Counted from the first letter of the stretch, positions 28,686-40,330 are shown. The stretch is DNA of 64,000 bases from Xenorhabdus griffiniae (GCF_037265215.1 NZ_CP147737.1:868001-932000); one strand, 5' to 3'. Program-made: numbers and translations. The notes: generated by a model not told the origin, from the letters alone.

Positions 28686-29348
28686 ATGAAAGCTACTTCC
28701 ATAAAAACCATTCTCGTCACTGCTTTCGAGCCTTTCGATAGTGAAACTCTCAATTCCTCATGGGAAGCCGTTAGGCCATTGCAGGGATGTCAAATCGCGG
28801 GAGCAAATATTGAAGTTCGCCAACTGCCTTGCGTTTTCGATACTTCTCTGGAACAGCTCTATGCGGCAATTGGACGCATCAAACCAGAAGTAGTGATTTC
28901 AGTTGGGGAAGCTGGAAACAGGCCACATATCAGCGTGGAACGTGTGGCAATCAATGTTAACGATGCCCGTATTCCTGATAATGCAGGCCAACAGCCCATT
29001 GATACCCCTGTCATTGCCGGTGGTCCTACGGCTTATTTTTCTACCTTGCCCATTAAGGCTATTGCTAATGAGTTAAATAATGCAGGAATTCCCGCCAAAG
29101 TCTCCCAAACTGCGGGAACCTTCGTTTGCAATCATGTTATGTACGGTTTGCTGCATTATTTGAACCAACGGTTTCCTGCTGTGCGGGCTGGCTTTATCCA
29201 TGTCCCTTATTTGCCTGAACAGGCAACAAAACATTCTGGTGCGCCAAGTATGGCTGTAGAAATGATGACAACAGCCTTGAAAATCGCTATTGAGTCAACA
29301 TTGAAGCATGAAAAAGACATGACCATCACTGGCGGAACAACAAGCTGA
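28686..29348 (+). CDS. pcp: Pyrrolidone-carboxylate peptidase (pyroglutamyl peptidase I)
   Basis: This 220-residue cytoplasmic cysteine peptidase removes N-terminal pyroglutamate from peptides. The C15-family catalytic triad can be read: Glu85 in SVERVAIN, Cys148 in AGTFVCNHVMYGLL and His172 in GFIHVPYLPEQ. The N-terminal VTAFEPFDSETLNSSWE matches the family's TGFEPFxxxxxNPS segment. An AAGGAACC ribosome site lies before the ATG. It is the last gene of the DUF969-DUF979-pcp operon, followed by a clear terminator. Together they may import and process pyroglutamyl peptides. Confidence 0.95.
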   Translation: MKATSIKTILVTAFEPFDSETLNSSWEAVRPLQGCQIAGANIEVRQLPCVFDTSLEQLYAAIGRIKPEVVISVGEAGNRPHISVERVAINVNDARIPDNAGQQPIDTPVIAGGPTAYFSTLPIKAIANELNNAGIPAKVSQTAGTFVCNHVMYGLLHYLNQRFPAVRAGFIHVPYLPEQATKHSGAPSMAVEMMTTALKIAIESTLKHEKDMTITGGTTS

Positions 29349-29352
29349 AAAC

Positions 29353-29383
29353 ATAGCCACTGGGATTCAGTGGCTATTTAATT
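29353..29383 (+). terminator. Intrinsic terminator of the DUF969-DUF979-pcp operon
   Basis: A perfect 10-bp stem ATAGCCACTG / CAGTGGCTAT with a 5-base loop, followed by TTAATTTAT, begins 5 bp after the pcp stop. Confidence 0.85.
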
Positions 29384-29393
29384 TATACCAATC

Positions 29394-29538
29394 TAACTTC
29401 AAGATGTGTGTGATTTTTCCCCGCTGCGCGGGGAGAAATCGGAACATAAGCCAGCCCACGACTGATAGCTTGTATTTTTCCCCAAAAACCAAGTTTCATA
29501 TTGTGTTGTAAATTGCAACTTGAAGTTTAATGCGTATA
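29394..29538. repeat. Type A palindromic repeat (reverse, with a ~40-bp internal insertion)
   Basis: It starts TATACCAATCTAACTTCAAG and ends TGAAGTTTAATGCGTATA, but about 40 extra bases follow the central CCCCGCTGCGCGGGG hairpin. Its right end runs into the pgpA reading frame: the TTAATGCG bases provide the TAA stop on the minus strand. Confidence 0.8.
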
Positions 29539-30027
29539 GAAAGGGAATAGTTGGTAGAAATTCAGTAACCAGATGACAACAACCGCAAAGATTGCCGCGA
29601 TAATGTCATCCAGCATGATGCCAATACCACCTTTCACATAGCGGTCAAACCAGCGGATCGGCCACGGTTTCCACATATCAAAAATGCGGAATACCACAAA
29701 GCCAACCAAAACCCATTGCCAGTTGAGTACAGGGATCGCCATCAGTGTGATCCACATTCCGATGAATTCATCCCAAACGACACAACCAGGATCTTCCACA
29801 TTCATAGCATCGGCAGCTTTCTGGCAAATCACACAGCCAATGATGGTTCCCAACACAATAACCAACCAGATTCCCCATGTCGGTAGCTGCGCCAATAGTA
29901 ACCAGAAAGGGATCGCCGCCACTGAACCCATTGTGCCCGGAATAATCGGCGATAAGCCACTACCAAATCCCGTAGCTAATAAATGCCACGGATTACTCAT
30001 TTTTAAGTGGCGTTTTGCGTCATCCAT
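29527..30027 (-). CDS. pgpA: Phosphatidylglycerophosphatase A
   Basis: A 166-residue inner-membrane phosphatase that converts phosphatidylglycerol phosphate to phosphatidylglycerol. The start at 30027 follows GGAGG and overlaps the thiL end by 8 bp; the frame upstream of it is inside thiL. Family blocks are [46 protein letters not shown] with the conserved acidic residues, and [13 protein letters not shown]. About four membrane helices are expected. The last residues (Tyr-Thr-His) and the stop codon come from an adjacent type A repeat, so the native C-terminus may have been altered. Confidence 0.94.
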   Translation of the reverse strand: MDDAKRHLKMSNPWHLLATGFGSGLSPIIPGTMGSVAAIPFWLLLAQLPTWGIWLVIVLGTIIGCVICQKAADAMNVEDPGCVVWDEFIGMWITLMAIPVLNWQWVLVGFVVFRIFDMWKPWPIRWFDRYVKGGIGIMLDDIIAAIFAVVVIWLLNFYQLFPFYTH

Positions 30028-31066
30028 GCGTTCCCTCCGTTTGATCGTTTTCTTCCTGGTGTGCAGCCGGACAAGGTACGACCGGTTTTTCATCCGTTTT
30101 AAAGTGGTCAAAACCGTTCAGATCCAGCTCAATTTCTTCGTTATTGTTAAAATAGCGGATACCTTCTGATTCAGGTCTGATTTGCCCAATACAGCAGAAA
30201 CTTGCCCCTGAATGGGCCAATGCCATATTTAACGCACCACGGTTAAGCTCAGGTACTGTGAAACACAACTCATAATCTTCCCCACCACTCAGCGCCCATT
30301 TCAACGCCTGCTCAGCGGGAATATATTGCTGCATCGCTTCCGAATACGGCAGTGCATCCAGATTAATACGCGCACCACATTGACTGGCTGTCAGAATATG
30401 GTTGAGATCAGAAATCAACCCATCCGACAGATCAATCGCGGAAGAAGCCAAATCACGCAGCGCCTGTCCTTGTAAAACGCGTGGTTGTGGACGGAGATGG
30501 CGCTTAACCAACCAATGGTGGATAGCAGGATCTTCCACGGTCAGATGCTCTTGCAACAAGGCAAGTCCTGCGGCACTATCACCCAGTGTTCCGGTGACAT
30601 AAATCCAATCACCGTTCTTCGCACCAGCACGACGTAACGCCCTGCCAGCCGGCACCAGTCCATGTACGGTTAGCGTCAAACTCATGGGGCCTTTTGTTGT
30701 ATCTCCCCCAATCAACTGCATACCGTAATAATTCAGTTGTTCAAACAGGCTATCACTAAATCGTTTTAACCAATCCTCATTGACGTCAGGCAACGTTAAC
30801 GCCAACGATGCCCAAGCAGGATCGGCCCCAACGGCGGCCAAGTCACTGATATTGACAGCCAATGCTTTATAAGCCAAATCTTCTGGTGAGATATCAGGGA
30901 GGAAATGGACACCAGCCACCAGCGTATCCGTTGTTACCGCTAATTCTTGCTTATCCGCAACGGTCATCAGTGCACAATCATCACCAATCCCTAGGCTTAC
31001 ATCACGTCGGCGGCTAAGAGGGCGATTGAAGTAACGTGCAATGAGGTCAAATTCACCACATGCCAT
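30020..31066 (-). CDS. thiL: Thiamine-monophosphate kinase
   Basis: A 348-residue enzyme that phosphorylates thiamine monophosphate to thiamine diphosphate with ATP. I take the ATG at 31066 ([13 protein letters not shown]), which matches the E. coli start; a start 12 codons upstream would be extra. Motifs in order are LGIGDDCAL (metal/ATP), [35 protein letters not shown] and [13 protein letters not shown], with [12 protein letters not shown] in the C-terminal domain. It overlaps pgpA and follows nusB after a 101-bp gap that holds a strong hairpin, so read-through rather than tight coupling is likely there. Confidence 0.95.
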   Translation of the reverse strand: MACGEFDLIARYFNRPLSRRRDVSLGIGDDCALMTVADKQELAVTTDTLVAGVHFLPDISPEDLAYKALAVNISDLAAVGADPAWASLALTLPDVNEDWLKRFSDSLFEQLNYYGMQLIGGDTTKGPMSLTLTVHGLVPAGRALRRAGAKNGDWIYVTGTLGDSAAGLALLQEHLTVEDPAIHHWLVKRHLRPQPRVLQGQALRDLASSAIDLSDGLISDLNHILTASQCGARINLDALPYSEAMQQYIPAEQALKWALSGGEDYELCFTVPELNRGALNMALAHSGASFCCIGQIRPESEGIRYFNNNEEIELDLNGFDHFKTDEKPVVPCPAAHQEENDQTEGTHG

Positions 31067-31098
31067 AATAGAATTCCAAAAAGTGACCAACGATGAGC

Positions 31099-31126
31099 AC
31101 ATGAGGCCGGATTTCCGGCCTCATGT
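31099..31126. terminator. 13-bp perfect hairpin between nusB and thiL
   Basis: ACATGAGGCCGGA pairs fully with TCCGGCCTCATGT across a 2-base loop. There is no T-run on the minus strand after it. It may attenuate transcription or protect mRNA ends between nusB and thiL rather than act as a full terminator. Confidence 0.5.
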
Positions 31127-31167
31127 GTAAAATCATTGAGTTATAATGGGGAACTCCTGGCAAGCAA

Positions 31168-31584
31168 TCACTTTTTCTTACGTGCTGCTGGGCCAGCTTT
31201 ATCCAACACCCCATTGACGAATTTATGGCTATCTTCAGCACCAAACGTTTTTGCCAGTTCGATGCCTTCATTAATAGCCACTTTGTAGGGGACATCATCA
31301 CGAAAGCTTAGTTCAAACATCGCAACGCGCAAGATGGCTTTTTCTACCTGACCTAACTCTTCGAGCTGGCGGGAAAGATAAGGCGCCATCAAGGCATCCA
31401 ATTTTGTAGCATTGACTGCTACCCCGGACAGCAATTCACGAAAATAGGTGACATCAACACCGGTTACGTCCTGCTCTGACAGAAACTGCAATTCAACATC
31501 AGCAATGCTGTTTTTGGATAATTGCCATGAATAAATTGCCTGAACAGCACACTCACGAGCACGACGACGAGCAGCAGGTTTCAC
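31168..31584 (-). CDS. nusB: Transcription antitermination factor NusB
   Basis: A 138-residue, all-helical protein that binds BoxA RNA with NusE (S10) and supports antitermination at rRNA operons. The N-terminal [18 protein letters not shown] and the [29 protein letters not shown] block are nearly invariant in the family. The C-terminal [16 protein letters not shown] is typical. It lies 29 bp downstream of ribE in the usual ribD-ribE-nusB-thiL order. Confidence 0.96.
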   Translation of the reverse strand: MKPAARRRARECAVQAIYSWQLSKNSIADVELQFLSEQDVTGVDVTYFRELLSGVAVNATKLDALMAPYLSRQLEELGQVEKAILRVAMFELSFRDDVPYKVAINEGIELAKTFGAEDSHKFVNGVLDKAGPAARKKK

Positions 31585-31613
31585 AAAATTCCCCTTAATT
31601 AAAACTAAAAAAT

Positions 31614-32084
31614 TCAGCCTTTAATGGCTTTGATTACATTGATCATTTCCAACGCGGTCAAGGCAGCTTCCGCACCTTTATTACCCGCTTTAGTTCCAGC
31701 GCGTTCAATCGCCTGTTCAATATTTTCTGTTGTCAGAACACCCAATGTAACAGGAATGTTGCTGGACATTGCCACACTGGACAAGCCTGAACTACATTCG
31801 CCGGCAACATATTCGAAATGGGCGGTTCCGCCACGGATAACAGTACCTAAAGCGATAACCGCATCATATTTTTGGGACTCAGCCAACGCTTTGACCGTCA
31901 ATGGCAGTTCATAAGCACCCGGCACCCATACTACGGTGATATTGTCTGAAGAAACCTGGCCGATGCGTTCCAACGCATCAACGGCTCCTTCCAGCAGGCT
32001 GTCATTAATGAAGTTGTTAAAGCGGGCAACTGCAATGGCAATGCGGGCTTTAGGAGCTGCAACAACACCTTTGATTACGTTCAT
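31614..32084 (-). CDS. ribE: 6,7-dimethyl-8-ribityllumazine synthase
   Basis: This 156-residue enzyme condenses 5-amino-6-ribitylaminouracil with dihydroxybutanone phosphate to give lumazine, the penultimate step to riboflavin; it usually assembles as a 60-mer shell. The substrate loop [15 protein letters not shown], the WVPGAYELP segment and [17 protein letters not shown] with its catalytic His are present, followed by [15 protein letters not shown]. The gene is named ribE in E. coli (ribH elsewhere). Confidence 0.96.
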   Translation of the reverse strand: MNVIKGVVAAPKARIAIAVARFNNFINDSLLEGAVDALERIGQVSSDNITVVWVPGAYELPLTVKALAESQKYDAVIALGTVIRGGTAHFEYVAGECSSGLSSVAMSSNIPVTLGVLTTENIEQAIERAGTKAGNKGAEAALTALEMINVIKAIKG

Positions 32085-32171
32085 AGCCTTCCTTATACTT
32101 TATTCATATCCGCAGGGGCGCGGATCTTATCACATTATTTTTGATTTAGGGCTATCCCAAAATCAAAACAC

Positions 32172-33278
32172 TTAACTCGGCCGTAAGCGAAGACGCACAT
32201 CAGGACCAATCTGTTGAACATCAAACAGAGAAAATTCAGGAGCATCCGATAATTTTTGCAACTCAGGGATATCGAACAATCCACGGGCACTATTTCCCAA
32301 TATTTTAGGCGCGATATACAGGATCAATTCATCGACCAACCCTAACGACAATAAAGCACCAGCCAAAGCAGGGCCACATTCCGCCCACACAGAATTTACC
32401 TGACGCTTTCCAAGTTGCATCATCAGCAACACTAAATCAACACCAACACCATGTTCTGGCAATAAAATCTGTTCGGTATTATCAGGCCATTTTTGCTGAT
32501 CTTGCTTAGTACGTGCTAACCAACATTCCCCTGGTTGCTGGACAACTTGATGCTGTGGAGTTACACGGTTTTGGCTATCTGTAATGATACGGATTGGTTG
32601 GCGAAGCCATTCTTGCGGATAAACCGCTTGGGTTTCAGCATCCAGTTCATTCCAACGGACAGTCAGGGAAGGATCATCTGCCAGTACCGTTGCGCTAGAA
32701 CTCAAAATAGCACTGCACTGCGCCCGTAGTTTCTGTACATCCTGGCGGGCCTCCGGTGAGGTAATCCACTTGCTTTCCCCTGATGCCAACGCAGTTCGAC
32801 CATCCAATGATGCGCCCAGTTTCAATTGTAGGTACGGGAATCCTGTACGCATACGTTTAAGAAACCCCTTATTCAAGGTTTCCGCCTGTTCCATCATTAA
32901 ACCATGTTCAACTGCAATTCCGGCCTGCTGCAATTTATACAAACCACGCCCGGCAACTTGAGGATTGGGATCTTGCATCGCTACCACAACACGGCTTAGA
33001 CCTGCGGCGATTAAAGCATCAGCACAAGGGGGAGTTTTACCGTGATGGCTGCATGGTTCAAGGGTAACGTAAGCTGTAGCGCCTTTTGCTTTTTCACCGG
33101 CCATACGCAGAGCGTAAACTTCTGCGTGAGGTTCGCCCGCTCGTAAATGAAAACCCTCCCCGATTACCTGCTCATCCTTAACGATGACGCAACCTACATT
33201 CGGATTTGGGGATGTTGTAAAACGCCCCTGATACGCCAGTTCCAGCGCTCTGGACATATATATTTCATCAAGTGTCAT
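32172..33278 (-). CDS. ribD: Bifunctional riboflavin biosynthesis deaminase/reductase
   Basis: A 368-residue two-domain enzyme: an N-terminal cytidine-deaminase-like domain deaminates the pyrimidine intermediate, and a C-terminal NADPH reductase reduces its ribosyl side chain. The zinc site reads PHAEVYALR (His-Ala-Glu near residue 50) with EPCSHHGKTPPC. The reductase domain begins near LKLGASLDGRTALASGESKWI and holds WAECGPALAGALL. Start and length agree with E. coli. It follows nrdR after 42 bp; no FMN riboswitch is visible ahead of it. Confidence 0.95.
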   Translation of the reverse strand: MTLDEIYMSRALELAYQGRFTTSPNPNVGCVIVKDEQVIGEGFHLRAGEPHAEVYALRMAGEKAKGATAYVTLEPCSHHGKTPPCADALIAAGLSRVVVAMQDPNPQVAGRGLYKLQQAGIAVEHGLMMEQAETLNKGFLKRMRTGFPYLQLKLGASLDGRTALASGESKWITSPEARQDVQKLRAQCSAILSSSATVLADDPSLTVRWNELDAETQAVYPQEWLRQPIRIITDSQNRVTPQHQVVQQPGECWLARTKQDQQKWPDNTEQILLPEHGVGVDLVLLMMQLGKRQVNSVWAECGPALAGALLSLGLVDELILYIAPKILGNSARGLFDIPELQKLSDAPEFSLFDVQQIGPDVRLRLRPS

Positions 33279-33320
33279 AGCGTTTAATCAGTTTCTGGTT
33301 TTTAGTAAGAGTAACAGCGT

Positions 33321-33770
33321 TTAATCTTGTAATCTGGCAATCTCTTCACCGAATTCGCGAACATCTTCAAAGCTGCGATAAACAGACGCAAAACGGATAT
33401 AGGCCACTTTATCAAGTTTCTTCAGCGCATCCATGACAAAGTTTCCGATCATTTTGGACGGAATTTCACGTTCTCCTGTAGCCCGTACCTGTGATTTAAT
33501 GTGACTGATTGCCATTTCTACATCATCAGAGCTGACAGGACGTTTTTCCAGTGCTTTCTGCATTCCACGACGCAATTTTTCTTCGTCGAAAGGCTCTCGA
33601 ATATCATCACTTTTAATGACTCGTGGCATTACCAGCTCTGCAACTTCAAACGTCGTGAAGCGTTCATGACATTCCAGGCACTGACGGCGACGGCGCACTT
33701 GTGAGCCAGCCCCTACCAGACGGGAATCAATAACTTTAGTATCAACGGCTGCGCAAAATGGGCAATGCAT
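33321..33770 (-). CDS. nrdR: Transcriptional repressor NrdR
   Basis: A 149-residue repressor of ribonucleotide reductase genes that senses ATP/dATP. The N-terminal zinc ribbon CPFC ... CLEC (residues 3-34) with [17 protein letters not shown] is followed by the ATP-cone ([23 protein letters not shown]). The C-terminal [17 protein letters not shown] completes the family pattern. It heads the nrdR-ribD-ribE-nusB-thiL-pgpA series, as in most enterobacteria. Confidence 0.96.
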   Translation of the reverse strand: MHCPFCAAVDTKVIDSRLVGAGSQVRRRRQCLECHERFTTFEVAELVMPRVIKSDDIREPFDEEKLRRGMQKALEKRPVSSDDVEMAISHIKSQVRATGEREIPSKMIGNFVMDALKKLDKVAYIRFASVYRSFEDVREFGEEIARLQD

Positions 33771-33826
33771 ATCGTTTCCTGACAGTTAACCGAAGGGATA
33801 ACAGTTTACCTTGAAGTGATGACGAA

Positions 33827-33860
33827 AAACACCCTGTCAGTAAGTACTCACAGGGTGTTT
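33827..33860 (-). terminator. Intrinsic terminator after secF
   Basis: On the minus strand AAACACCCTGT pairs perfectly over 11 bp with ACAGGGTGTTT, followed by a T-run (GTTTTTCG). The 12-base loop can itself fold. It begins 33 bp after the secF stop. Confidence 0.9.
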
Positions 33861-33892
33861 AAGCGATATCAGTGCTCGATCATGCAAAATAA

Positions 33893-34861
33893 TTAAGGAA
33901 GAATGGAGGGCTGATCTGCCCCTTCTTTCTCAACTTTCTGCTGGATCAGATGCTCACGCTTCATACCCAATTTCAAAGCCAGGGCAGAAGCAACATAGAT
34001 AGAAGAGATTGTACCGATAGAAACACCGATTAACATGACCAGTGAGAACCCCTTCAGCATTTCGCCACCGAAAATATACAGCATCAATACAACCAACAAC
34101 GTAGTTGCGGAAGTCATGATGGTACGGCTTAGAGTCTGAGTCAGGGAAATATTGGTGATTTCATACGACGTACCACGGCGTATCTTACGGAAGTTCTCAC
34201 GGATACGATCCGACACTACGATGCTGTCGTTCAATGAATAACCGATAACGGACATCAATGACGCAACAATAGTCAGGTCAATTTCGATGTGGAACAACGA
34301 CAGAATACCCAATGTAATAATCACGTCATGCGCCAGTGCAATAACTGCCCCCAATGCCAGACGCCACTCAAAGCGGAAACCGACATAAATCAGGATACAG
34401 ATCAGTGCAACCAGTAATGCCATCGCTCCGGTTTGTGCCAGTTCGTTCCCGACACTGGGGCCAACGAATTCGACACGTTTAACCTTGGCATCTTTATCAA
34501 TATCCTGGTTAATCACCGAGATAATCTTATTGCCAAGCTCTTGCCCTGCATTACCAGCCACAGGTGGCATACGAACCATAACATCACGGCTGCTGCCAAA
34601 ATTTTGCAAAAGAGGATCAGCAAAACCATTCTGGCTCAGGCTCGCACGCATCTTGTCCAGATCCGCAGGTTGACTCAGTTTCACCTCAATGACCGTACCA
34701 CCGGTAAAATCAAGCCCCCAGTTAAAACCACGAGTGCTTATCATGACGATGGAAGCGATCAACAGCAGGAACGAAATCCCAAAGGCAACGTTGTCCCAGC
34801 GCATAAAGTCGATAACTTTACGCCCATAGTTTAATTGTTCAACAGTATAATCCTGTGCCAC
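33893..34861 (-). CDS. secF: Protein translocase subunit SecF
   Basis: A 322-residue inner-membrane protein with six helices that works with SecD to pull secreted proteins across using the proton gradient. I choose the GTG at 34861: AAGGAG precedes it, and the resulting N-terminus ([16 protein letters not shown]) matches E. coli; an upstream ATG at 34906 lies inside secD. Key segments are [37 protein letters not shown] and [18 protein letters not shown]. The C-terminal [14 protein letters not shown] equals the E. coli tail. Part of yajC-secD-secF. Confidence 0.96.
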   Translation of the reverse strand: MAQDYTVEQLNYGRKVIDFMRWDNVAFGISFLLLIASIVMISTRGFNWGLDFTGGTVIEVKLSQPADLDKMRASLSQNGFADPLLQNFGSSRDVMVRMPPVAGNAGQELGNKIISVINQDIDKDAKVKRVEFVGPSVGNELAQTGAMALLVALICILIYVGFRFEWRLALGAVIALAHDVIITLGILSLFHIEIDLTIVASLMSVIGYSLNDSIVVSDRIRENFRKIRRGTSYEITNISLTQTLSRTIMTSATTLLVVLMLYIFGGEMLKGFSLVMLIGVSIGTISSIYVASALALKLGMKREHLIQQKVEKEGADQPSILP

Positions 34862-34871
34862 AACGTGCTCC

Positions 34872-36719
34872 TTAAATTGACAACTTATTGATACGCTTGC
34901 CACCATACAGCAAGTTCACGATTGCACGTGTTCCCACAATAGCAGTGAACATTGAAGTCGCCACACCAATACTGGTGGTGATTGCGAAGCCCTTGATAGA
35001 GCCAGTACCCACTGCATACAAAATGACAGCCGTAATCAGCGTAGTCAGGTTTGCGTCGATGATACTGGAGAACGCTCCTTTATAGCCTTCGTGAATTGCC
35101 TGCTGTACCGTACGGCCATTACGCAATTCTTCTTTGATACGTTCGTTGATCAATACGTTCGCATCCACGGCGACGGCAAGCGTTAAGACGATACCCGCAA
35201 TCCCCGGCATGGTCAGAGTCGCTCCCGGCAACAGGGACATAATACCGACGATCAGCACCAGGTTAGCCAGCAACGCAGAACTCGCAATCAGACCAAACTT
35301 GCGGTAGTAAATCACCATAAAGACGACAGAAGCAATCAGCCCCCACAAACACGCTTCAAGGCCCTGCTCAATATTCTGCAAGCCCAGAGTTGGCCCAATC
35401 GTACGCTCTTCTACAATCTGGATCGGTGCAATCAACGCCCCTGCCCTCAGTAACAGTGATAACTGACGAGCTTCTGTCGGATTGCTAATGCCGGTAATAC
35501 GGAAACTGTTACCCAAGCGTGACTGAATCGTAGCAATGTTGATAACTTCTTCTTGCTTAACCAAAATCGCACGACCGTTGGCATCTTTCTTGCCGCTGTC
35601 CTTATATTCCACAAACAACGTTGCCATTGGCTTGTGCAGATTATCTTTGGTGAAATTAGACATGGCTGTGCCGCCAGCGCTATCCAAGGAAATATTCACC
35701 TGTGGATAACCATTCTCATCAGCACTGGAAGTCGAGTCGGTGATATGGTCACCCGTCAGGATAACGCGTTTGTACAGTACAACCGGATTACCATCACGGG
35801 TATATTTCACTTCTGAATCAGCCGGAATACGGCCATATTGCACAACATTTTGGTCAACATTGGTATTGACCAGACGGAACTCCAGTGTTGCGGTTGCCCC
35901 AAGAATTTCTTTTGCGCGGGCAGTATCCTGAATACCAGGCAGTTCAACCACAATGCGGTCTGCACCTTGACGTTGAACCAGAGGTTCTGCAACGCCCAAT
36001 TGGTTGACACGATTACGCAAGATAGTGATGTTCTGCTGCACTGCATAAGAACGAGCTTCACGCAGACGCTCATCACTCATCACCACTTTCAGCGTGCTGT
36101 TGGCTTCATTAGAGAACACCAAATCACGGTGACGAGGTTCAAGATAACTTTCCGCTTTAGAGCGTGCATCGTTATCGCGGAAACGAACTTCGACGCCATA
36201 ATTATCCGTTTTGCGGATAGTTGAATAAGGGATGCCTTGCTCACGCAGTTCAGAGCGCAGGCCATCAATATTCTGTTCCTGCAATTTACCCAGAGCGGTT
36301 TCCATATCCACTTCCATCAAGAAATGAACACCACCACGCAGGTCAAGCCCCAGTTTCATCGGCTCAGCACCGACTGCTCTTAACCAGACAGGCGTCGCAG
36401 GCGCAAGGTTCAATGCCACAACATACAGTTCACCCAGTGCAGAAACCAACGCTTCACGCGCACGGAGCTGCACATCAGTGCTACTGAAACGAGCAAGGAT
36501 TGCGCCATTTTCCAATGCAATAGACTTGCTCTTGATTTGATCTTTTTCTAAAACATTACGGACTTGGTCCAGCGTTTTTTCACTGGCGGCAATACCTCGC
36601 GCGCCAGTGATTTGTACAGCCGGATCCTCACCATAAAGGTTGGGAAGTGCATAAAGCAAACCGATGAGGATCGCAGCGATCAGCATCAGATACTTCCACA
36701 AAGGATAACGGTTCAACAC
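34872..36719 (-). CDS. secD: Protein translocase subunit SecD
   Basis: A 615-residue inner-membrane protein with a large periplasmic P1 domain and six helices, a partner of SecF in late protein export. The N-terminal [20 protein letters not shown] and [17 protein letters not shown] are conserved. The C-terminal RND-like half has [20 protein letters not shown] with the proton-relay Asp. The length equals E. coli SecD. It lies 29 bp after the yajC stop and 10 bp before secF. Confidence 0.97.
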   Translation of the reverse strand: MLNRYPLWKYLMLIAAILIGLLYALPNLYGEDPAVQITGARGIAASEKTLDQVRNVLEKDQIKSKSIALENGAILARFSSTDVQLRAREALVSALGELYVVALNLAPATPVWLRAVGAEPMKLGLDLRGGVHFLMEVDMETALGKLQEQNIDGLRSELREQGIPYSTIRKTDNYGVEVRFRDNDARSKAESYLEPRHRDLVFSNEANSTLKVVMSDERLREARSYAVQQNITILRNRVNQLGVAEPLVQRQGADRIVVELPGIQDTARAKEILGATATLEFRLVNTNVDQNVVQYGRIPADSEVKYTRDGNPVVLYKRVILTGDHITDSTSSADENGYPQVNISLDSAGGTAMSNFTKDNLHKPMATLFVEYKDSGKKDANGRAILVKQEEVINIATIQSRLGNSFRITGISNPTEARQLSLLLRAGALIAPIQIVEERTIGPTLGLQNIEQGLEACLWGLIASVVFMVIYYRKFGLIASSALLANLVLIVGIMSLLPGATLTMPGIAGIVLTLAVAVDANVLINERIKEELRNGRTVQQAIHEGYKGAFSSIIDANLTTLITAVILYAVGTGSIKGFAITTSIGVATSMFTAIVGTRAIVNLLYGGKRINKLSI

Positions 36720-36748
36720 GGCAGTTCCCTTCGGGAAAAATCGGAAAA

Positions 36749-37087
36749 TTAAATAGCCTTCATTGTACCTTTCGGCAAAATGGCAGCAACGAAGTCACGT
36801 TTGACAGTTATTTCTGTGGTGTCATTTAAGGCGATAACCACGTAGCCGGTATCAGACACTTTAGAGACACGCCCCACCAAACCACCAGAAGTCAGCACTT
36901 CATCCCCTTTGGAGATGGAATCCATCAGTTTTTTATGTTCTTTGGTACGTTTTTGTTGTGGACGCAGGATCATGAAATAGAAAATCAAACCGAAAACAAC
37001 CAGCATGATAATCAGAGAATATGGGCTTCCCTGAGCTTGCGCGGGTGCGCCAGCAGCTGCCGCAGCTTCAGAAATAAAAAAACTCAT
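36749..37087 (-). CDS. yajC: Sec translocase accessory protein YajC
   Basis: A 112-residue single-helix membrane protein that binds SecDF and AcrB. The start at 37087 follows GAGGGAAATTTG and gives [17 protein letters not shown] as in E. coli; the longer frame upstream lacks similarity. The transmembrane segment [20 protein letters not shown] is followed by the cytoplasmic [20 protein letters not shown] domain. Gene order yajC-secD-secF is standard. Confidence 0.96.
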   Translation of the reverse strand: MSFFISEAAAAAGAPAQAQGSPYSLIIMLVVFGLIFYFMILRPQQKRTKEHKKLMDSISKGDEVLTSGGLVGRVSKVSDTGYVVIALNDTTEITVKRDFVAAILPKGTMKAI

Positions 37088-37211
37088 CAAATTTCCCTCA
37101 TTGTTATCGAAAATATGACTGCCGAAAACATTACGATTGAAAATCGGCAGTGGCTCGATCAAAAACCAGCCCAATATGCTACACATATTGAGACTGATTA
37201 GTCACGATAAA

Positions 37212-38336
<1,125 letters not shown>

Positions 38337-38480
38337 TTAACCTCCAGACATCAGAAAAACAGTCTGATGCTATGTTTAGACGCCATTCAACTCAACGAAG
38401 CTGAAATGAAGAGTATTTTGATTTTAAAATCTTTTATTGCAAAGCATTTAATTTTATATCAGCACCGTTTCTTGCGGTAT

Positions 38481-39554
38481 TTACTCTTCTGATACCCGTT
38501 CTTTGGCTGCCATTTTATTGCGATTAATAAACATTGCATCACCATAACTAAAAAAGCGATATTCTTTTGCTATCGCTTCTTTATAGGCATTCATCGTATT
38601 CTTATAACCGGCAAACGCAGAAACCAGCATGATAAGTGTGGATTCTGGCAGATGGAAATTGGTGATCAGTACATCAACAACCTGATATTCAAATCCAGGA
38701 TAGATAAAGATTTGGGTATCATCAAAAAATGGCGCGATAATCCCATCCTGACAAGCTCTTGCGGCACTTTCCAGTGAACGAACCGATGTTGTTCCTACAG
38801 CAATCACCCGATTACCACGCGCTTTACATGCCAGAACTGCATCCACAACATCCTGTGGCACTTCCGCATATTCGGCATGCATCACATGATCTTCAATGGA
38901 TTCCACTCGCACAGGCTGAAAAGTACCGGCACCAACGTGCAGGGTGACAAAGGCCATTTCAACCCCCTTTTCACGCAAGGCAGCCAAAAGCGGTTCATCA
39001 AAATGTAATCCCGCAGTCGGTGCAGCCACGGCTCCTGGACGTTCACTATAAACTGTCTGGTACAATTCACGATCTGCATCTTCATCAGGACGAGCGATAT
39101 AAGGCGGCAAAGGCATATGACCAATCTGTTCCAAAATGGTCAACACATCACGTTCATCATCAAAACGGATTTCAAACAACGTATCATGACGCGCCAGCAT
39201 CGTTGCCTTAATGCTCTCCTCTTCACCAAGGATAAGTTCAGCACCTTCTTTCGGTGCCTTGGAAGCCCGAACGTGAGCAAGCACTCGCTTATTATCCAGC
39301 ATCCTTTCGACTAAAACTTCTAACTTTCCCCCCGTCGCTTTGCGGCCAAACAGGCGCGCAGGGATAACGCGGGTGTTATTGAAAACCAATAAATCTCCAG
39401 CTTCCAGCTTATCCAGCACATCAGTAAAAACACCGTGCGTCAGCTTGCCTGTTTCACCATCAAGGGAAAGCAGGCGGCAAGCACTTCGCTGTGGCTGGGG
39501 ATAGTGAGCAATCAGCTCTTCTGGCAGTTCAAATGTAAAATCAGCGACACGCAT
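38481..39554 (-). CDS. queA: S-adenosylmethionine:tRNA ribosyltransferase-isomerase
   Basis: A 357-residue enzyme that uses the ribosyl part of SAM to convert preQ1 in tRNA to epoxyqueuosine. The start at 39554 ([19 protein letters not shown]) matches E. coli; an ATG 6 codons upstream is less likely. Conserved blocks are [50 protein letters not shown] and [14 protein letters not shown], with [19 protein letters not shown] near the end. It is divergent from acpH (118 bp) and upstream of tgt. Confidence 0.96.
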   Translation of the reverse strand: MRVADFTFELPEELIAHYPQPQRSACRLLSLDGETGKLTHGVFTDVLDKLEAGDLLVFNNTRVIPARLFGRKATGGKLEVLVERMLDNKRVLAHVRASKAPKEGAELILGEEESIKATMLARHDTLFEIRFDDERDVLTILEQIGHMPLPPYIARPDEDADRELYQTVYSERPGAVAAPTAGLHFDEPLLAALREKGVEMAFVTLHVGAGTFQPVRVESIEDHVMHAEYAEVPQDVVDAVLACKARGNRVIAVGTTSVRSLESAARACQDGIIAPFFDDTQIFIYPGFEYQVVDVLITNFHLPESTLIMLVSAFAGYKNTMNAYKEAIAKEYRFFSYGDAMFINRNKMAAKERVSEE

Positions 39555-39672
39555 TTTATCTGTATCATTCAAAAAAACAGGCGGACTAGTCTAGTGCTGC
39601 AAGTGCAAGGGTGCAACAAAGAAGCATCGGGTTTAACTATTTACGCTGCATTCTTTGCGATATACTCTCACT

Positions 39673-40260
39673 ATGAATTTTCTCGCACACCTTCATTTAG
39701 CTGCCTTAGCGGAAAGTTCCTTACTGGGGAATTTGATGGCAGATTTCGTCCGCGGCTCTCCAGAAGGCGCATTTCGTTCTGATATTGTAGCGGGTATCCG
39801 TATGCACCGTCGGGTAGATAGCCTGACGGACAAGCATCCGCTTGTCCTGGAAGCACGTCAATTATTTCGTCCCGAATATCGGCGCGTTGCCCTCATTACT
39901 CTTGATATCATCTGGGATCACTTTCTCTCGCGACATTGGGACAAATTTGAAAAAAATTACTCCCTGCCCGAATTTGTCCATCTTGCCCACAACACTATAG
40001 AACCGCATCTCGCGTCAACCCCCGAAAAATTTCAGGAATTGAACAACTACCTCTGGTCACAAAATTTATTCATCCGTTATGCCGATATGTCATGCATCGC
40101 CAATGTCTTGCAGAGCATGGCTCGCAGGCGCCCCAAATTATCCGCACTGGCCGGCTCGTATCAGGATATAGAAAATCATTACCTTGATTTTGAAACACTA
40201 TTTTATCAGTTCTACCCAGAAATGATGGCACTAGCAACAAATAAGCATCTACTTGAGTAG
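39673..40260 (+). CDS. acpH: Acyl carrier protein phosphodiesterase
   Basis: A 195-residue enzyme that removes the phosphopantetheine arm from holo-ACP. The start at 39673 gives [20 protein letters not shown], matching E. coli AcpH. The HD-like metal-binding set can be seen in LADFVRG-type [23 protein letters not shown] and [17 protein letters not shown]. The C-terminal [17 protein letters not shown] is family-typical. Stand-alone gene, divergent from queA as in E. coli. Confidence 0.94.
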   Translation: MNFLAHLHLAALAESSLLGNLMADFVRGSPEGAFRSDIVAGIRMHRRVDSLTDKHPLVLEARQLFRPEYRRVALITLDIIWDHFLSRHWDKFEKNYSLPEFVHLAHNTIEPHLASTPEKFQELNNYLWSQNLFIRYADMSCIANVLQSMARRRPKLSALAGSYQDIENHYLDFETLFYQFYPEMMALATNKHLLE

Positions 40261-40330
40261 CAACTATCTTGAACTTTTCATAAATAGTTTTATCTTATGT
40301 AGTCTAAAAGGAATTAAAAACAGTTTATCG

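Noticed and set aside
32085..32171. FMN riboswitch in the ribE-ribD gap
   Set aside because: Only a 6-bp stem (ATCCGC/GCGGAT) is visible; the conserved RFN element sequence is absent.
33771..33892. Possible missing tsx/yajD between nrdR and secF
   Set aside because: E. coli has genes here, but this window has only a 122-bp gap with a terminator; no remnant is seen.
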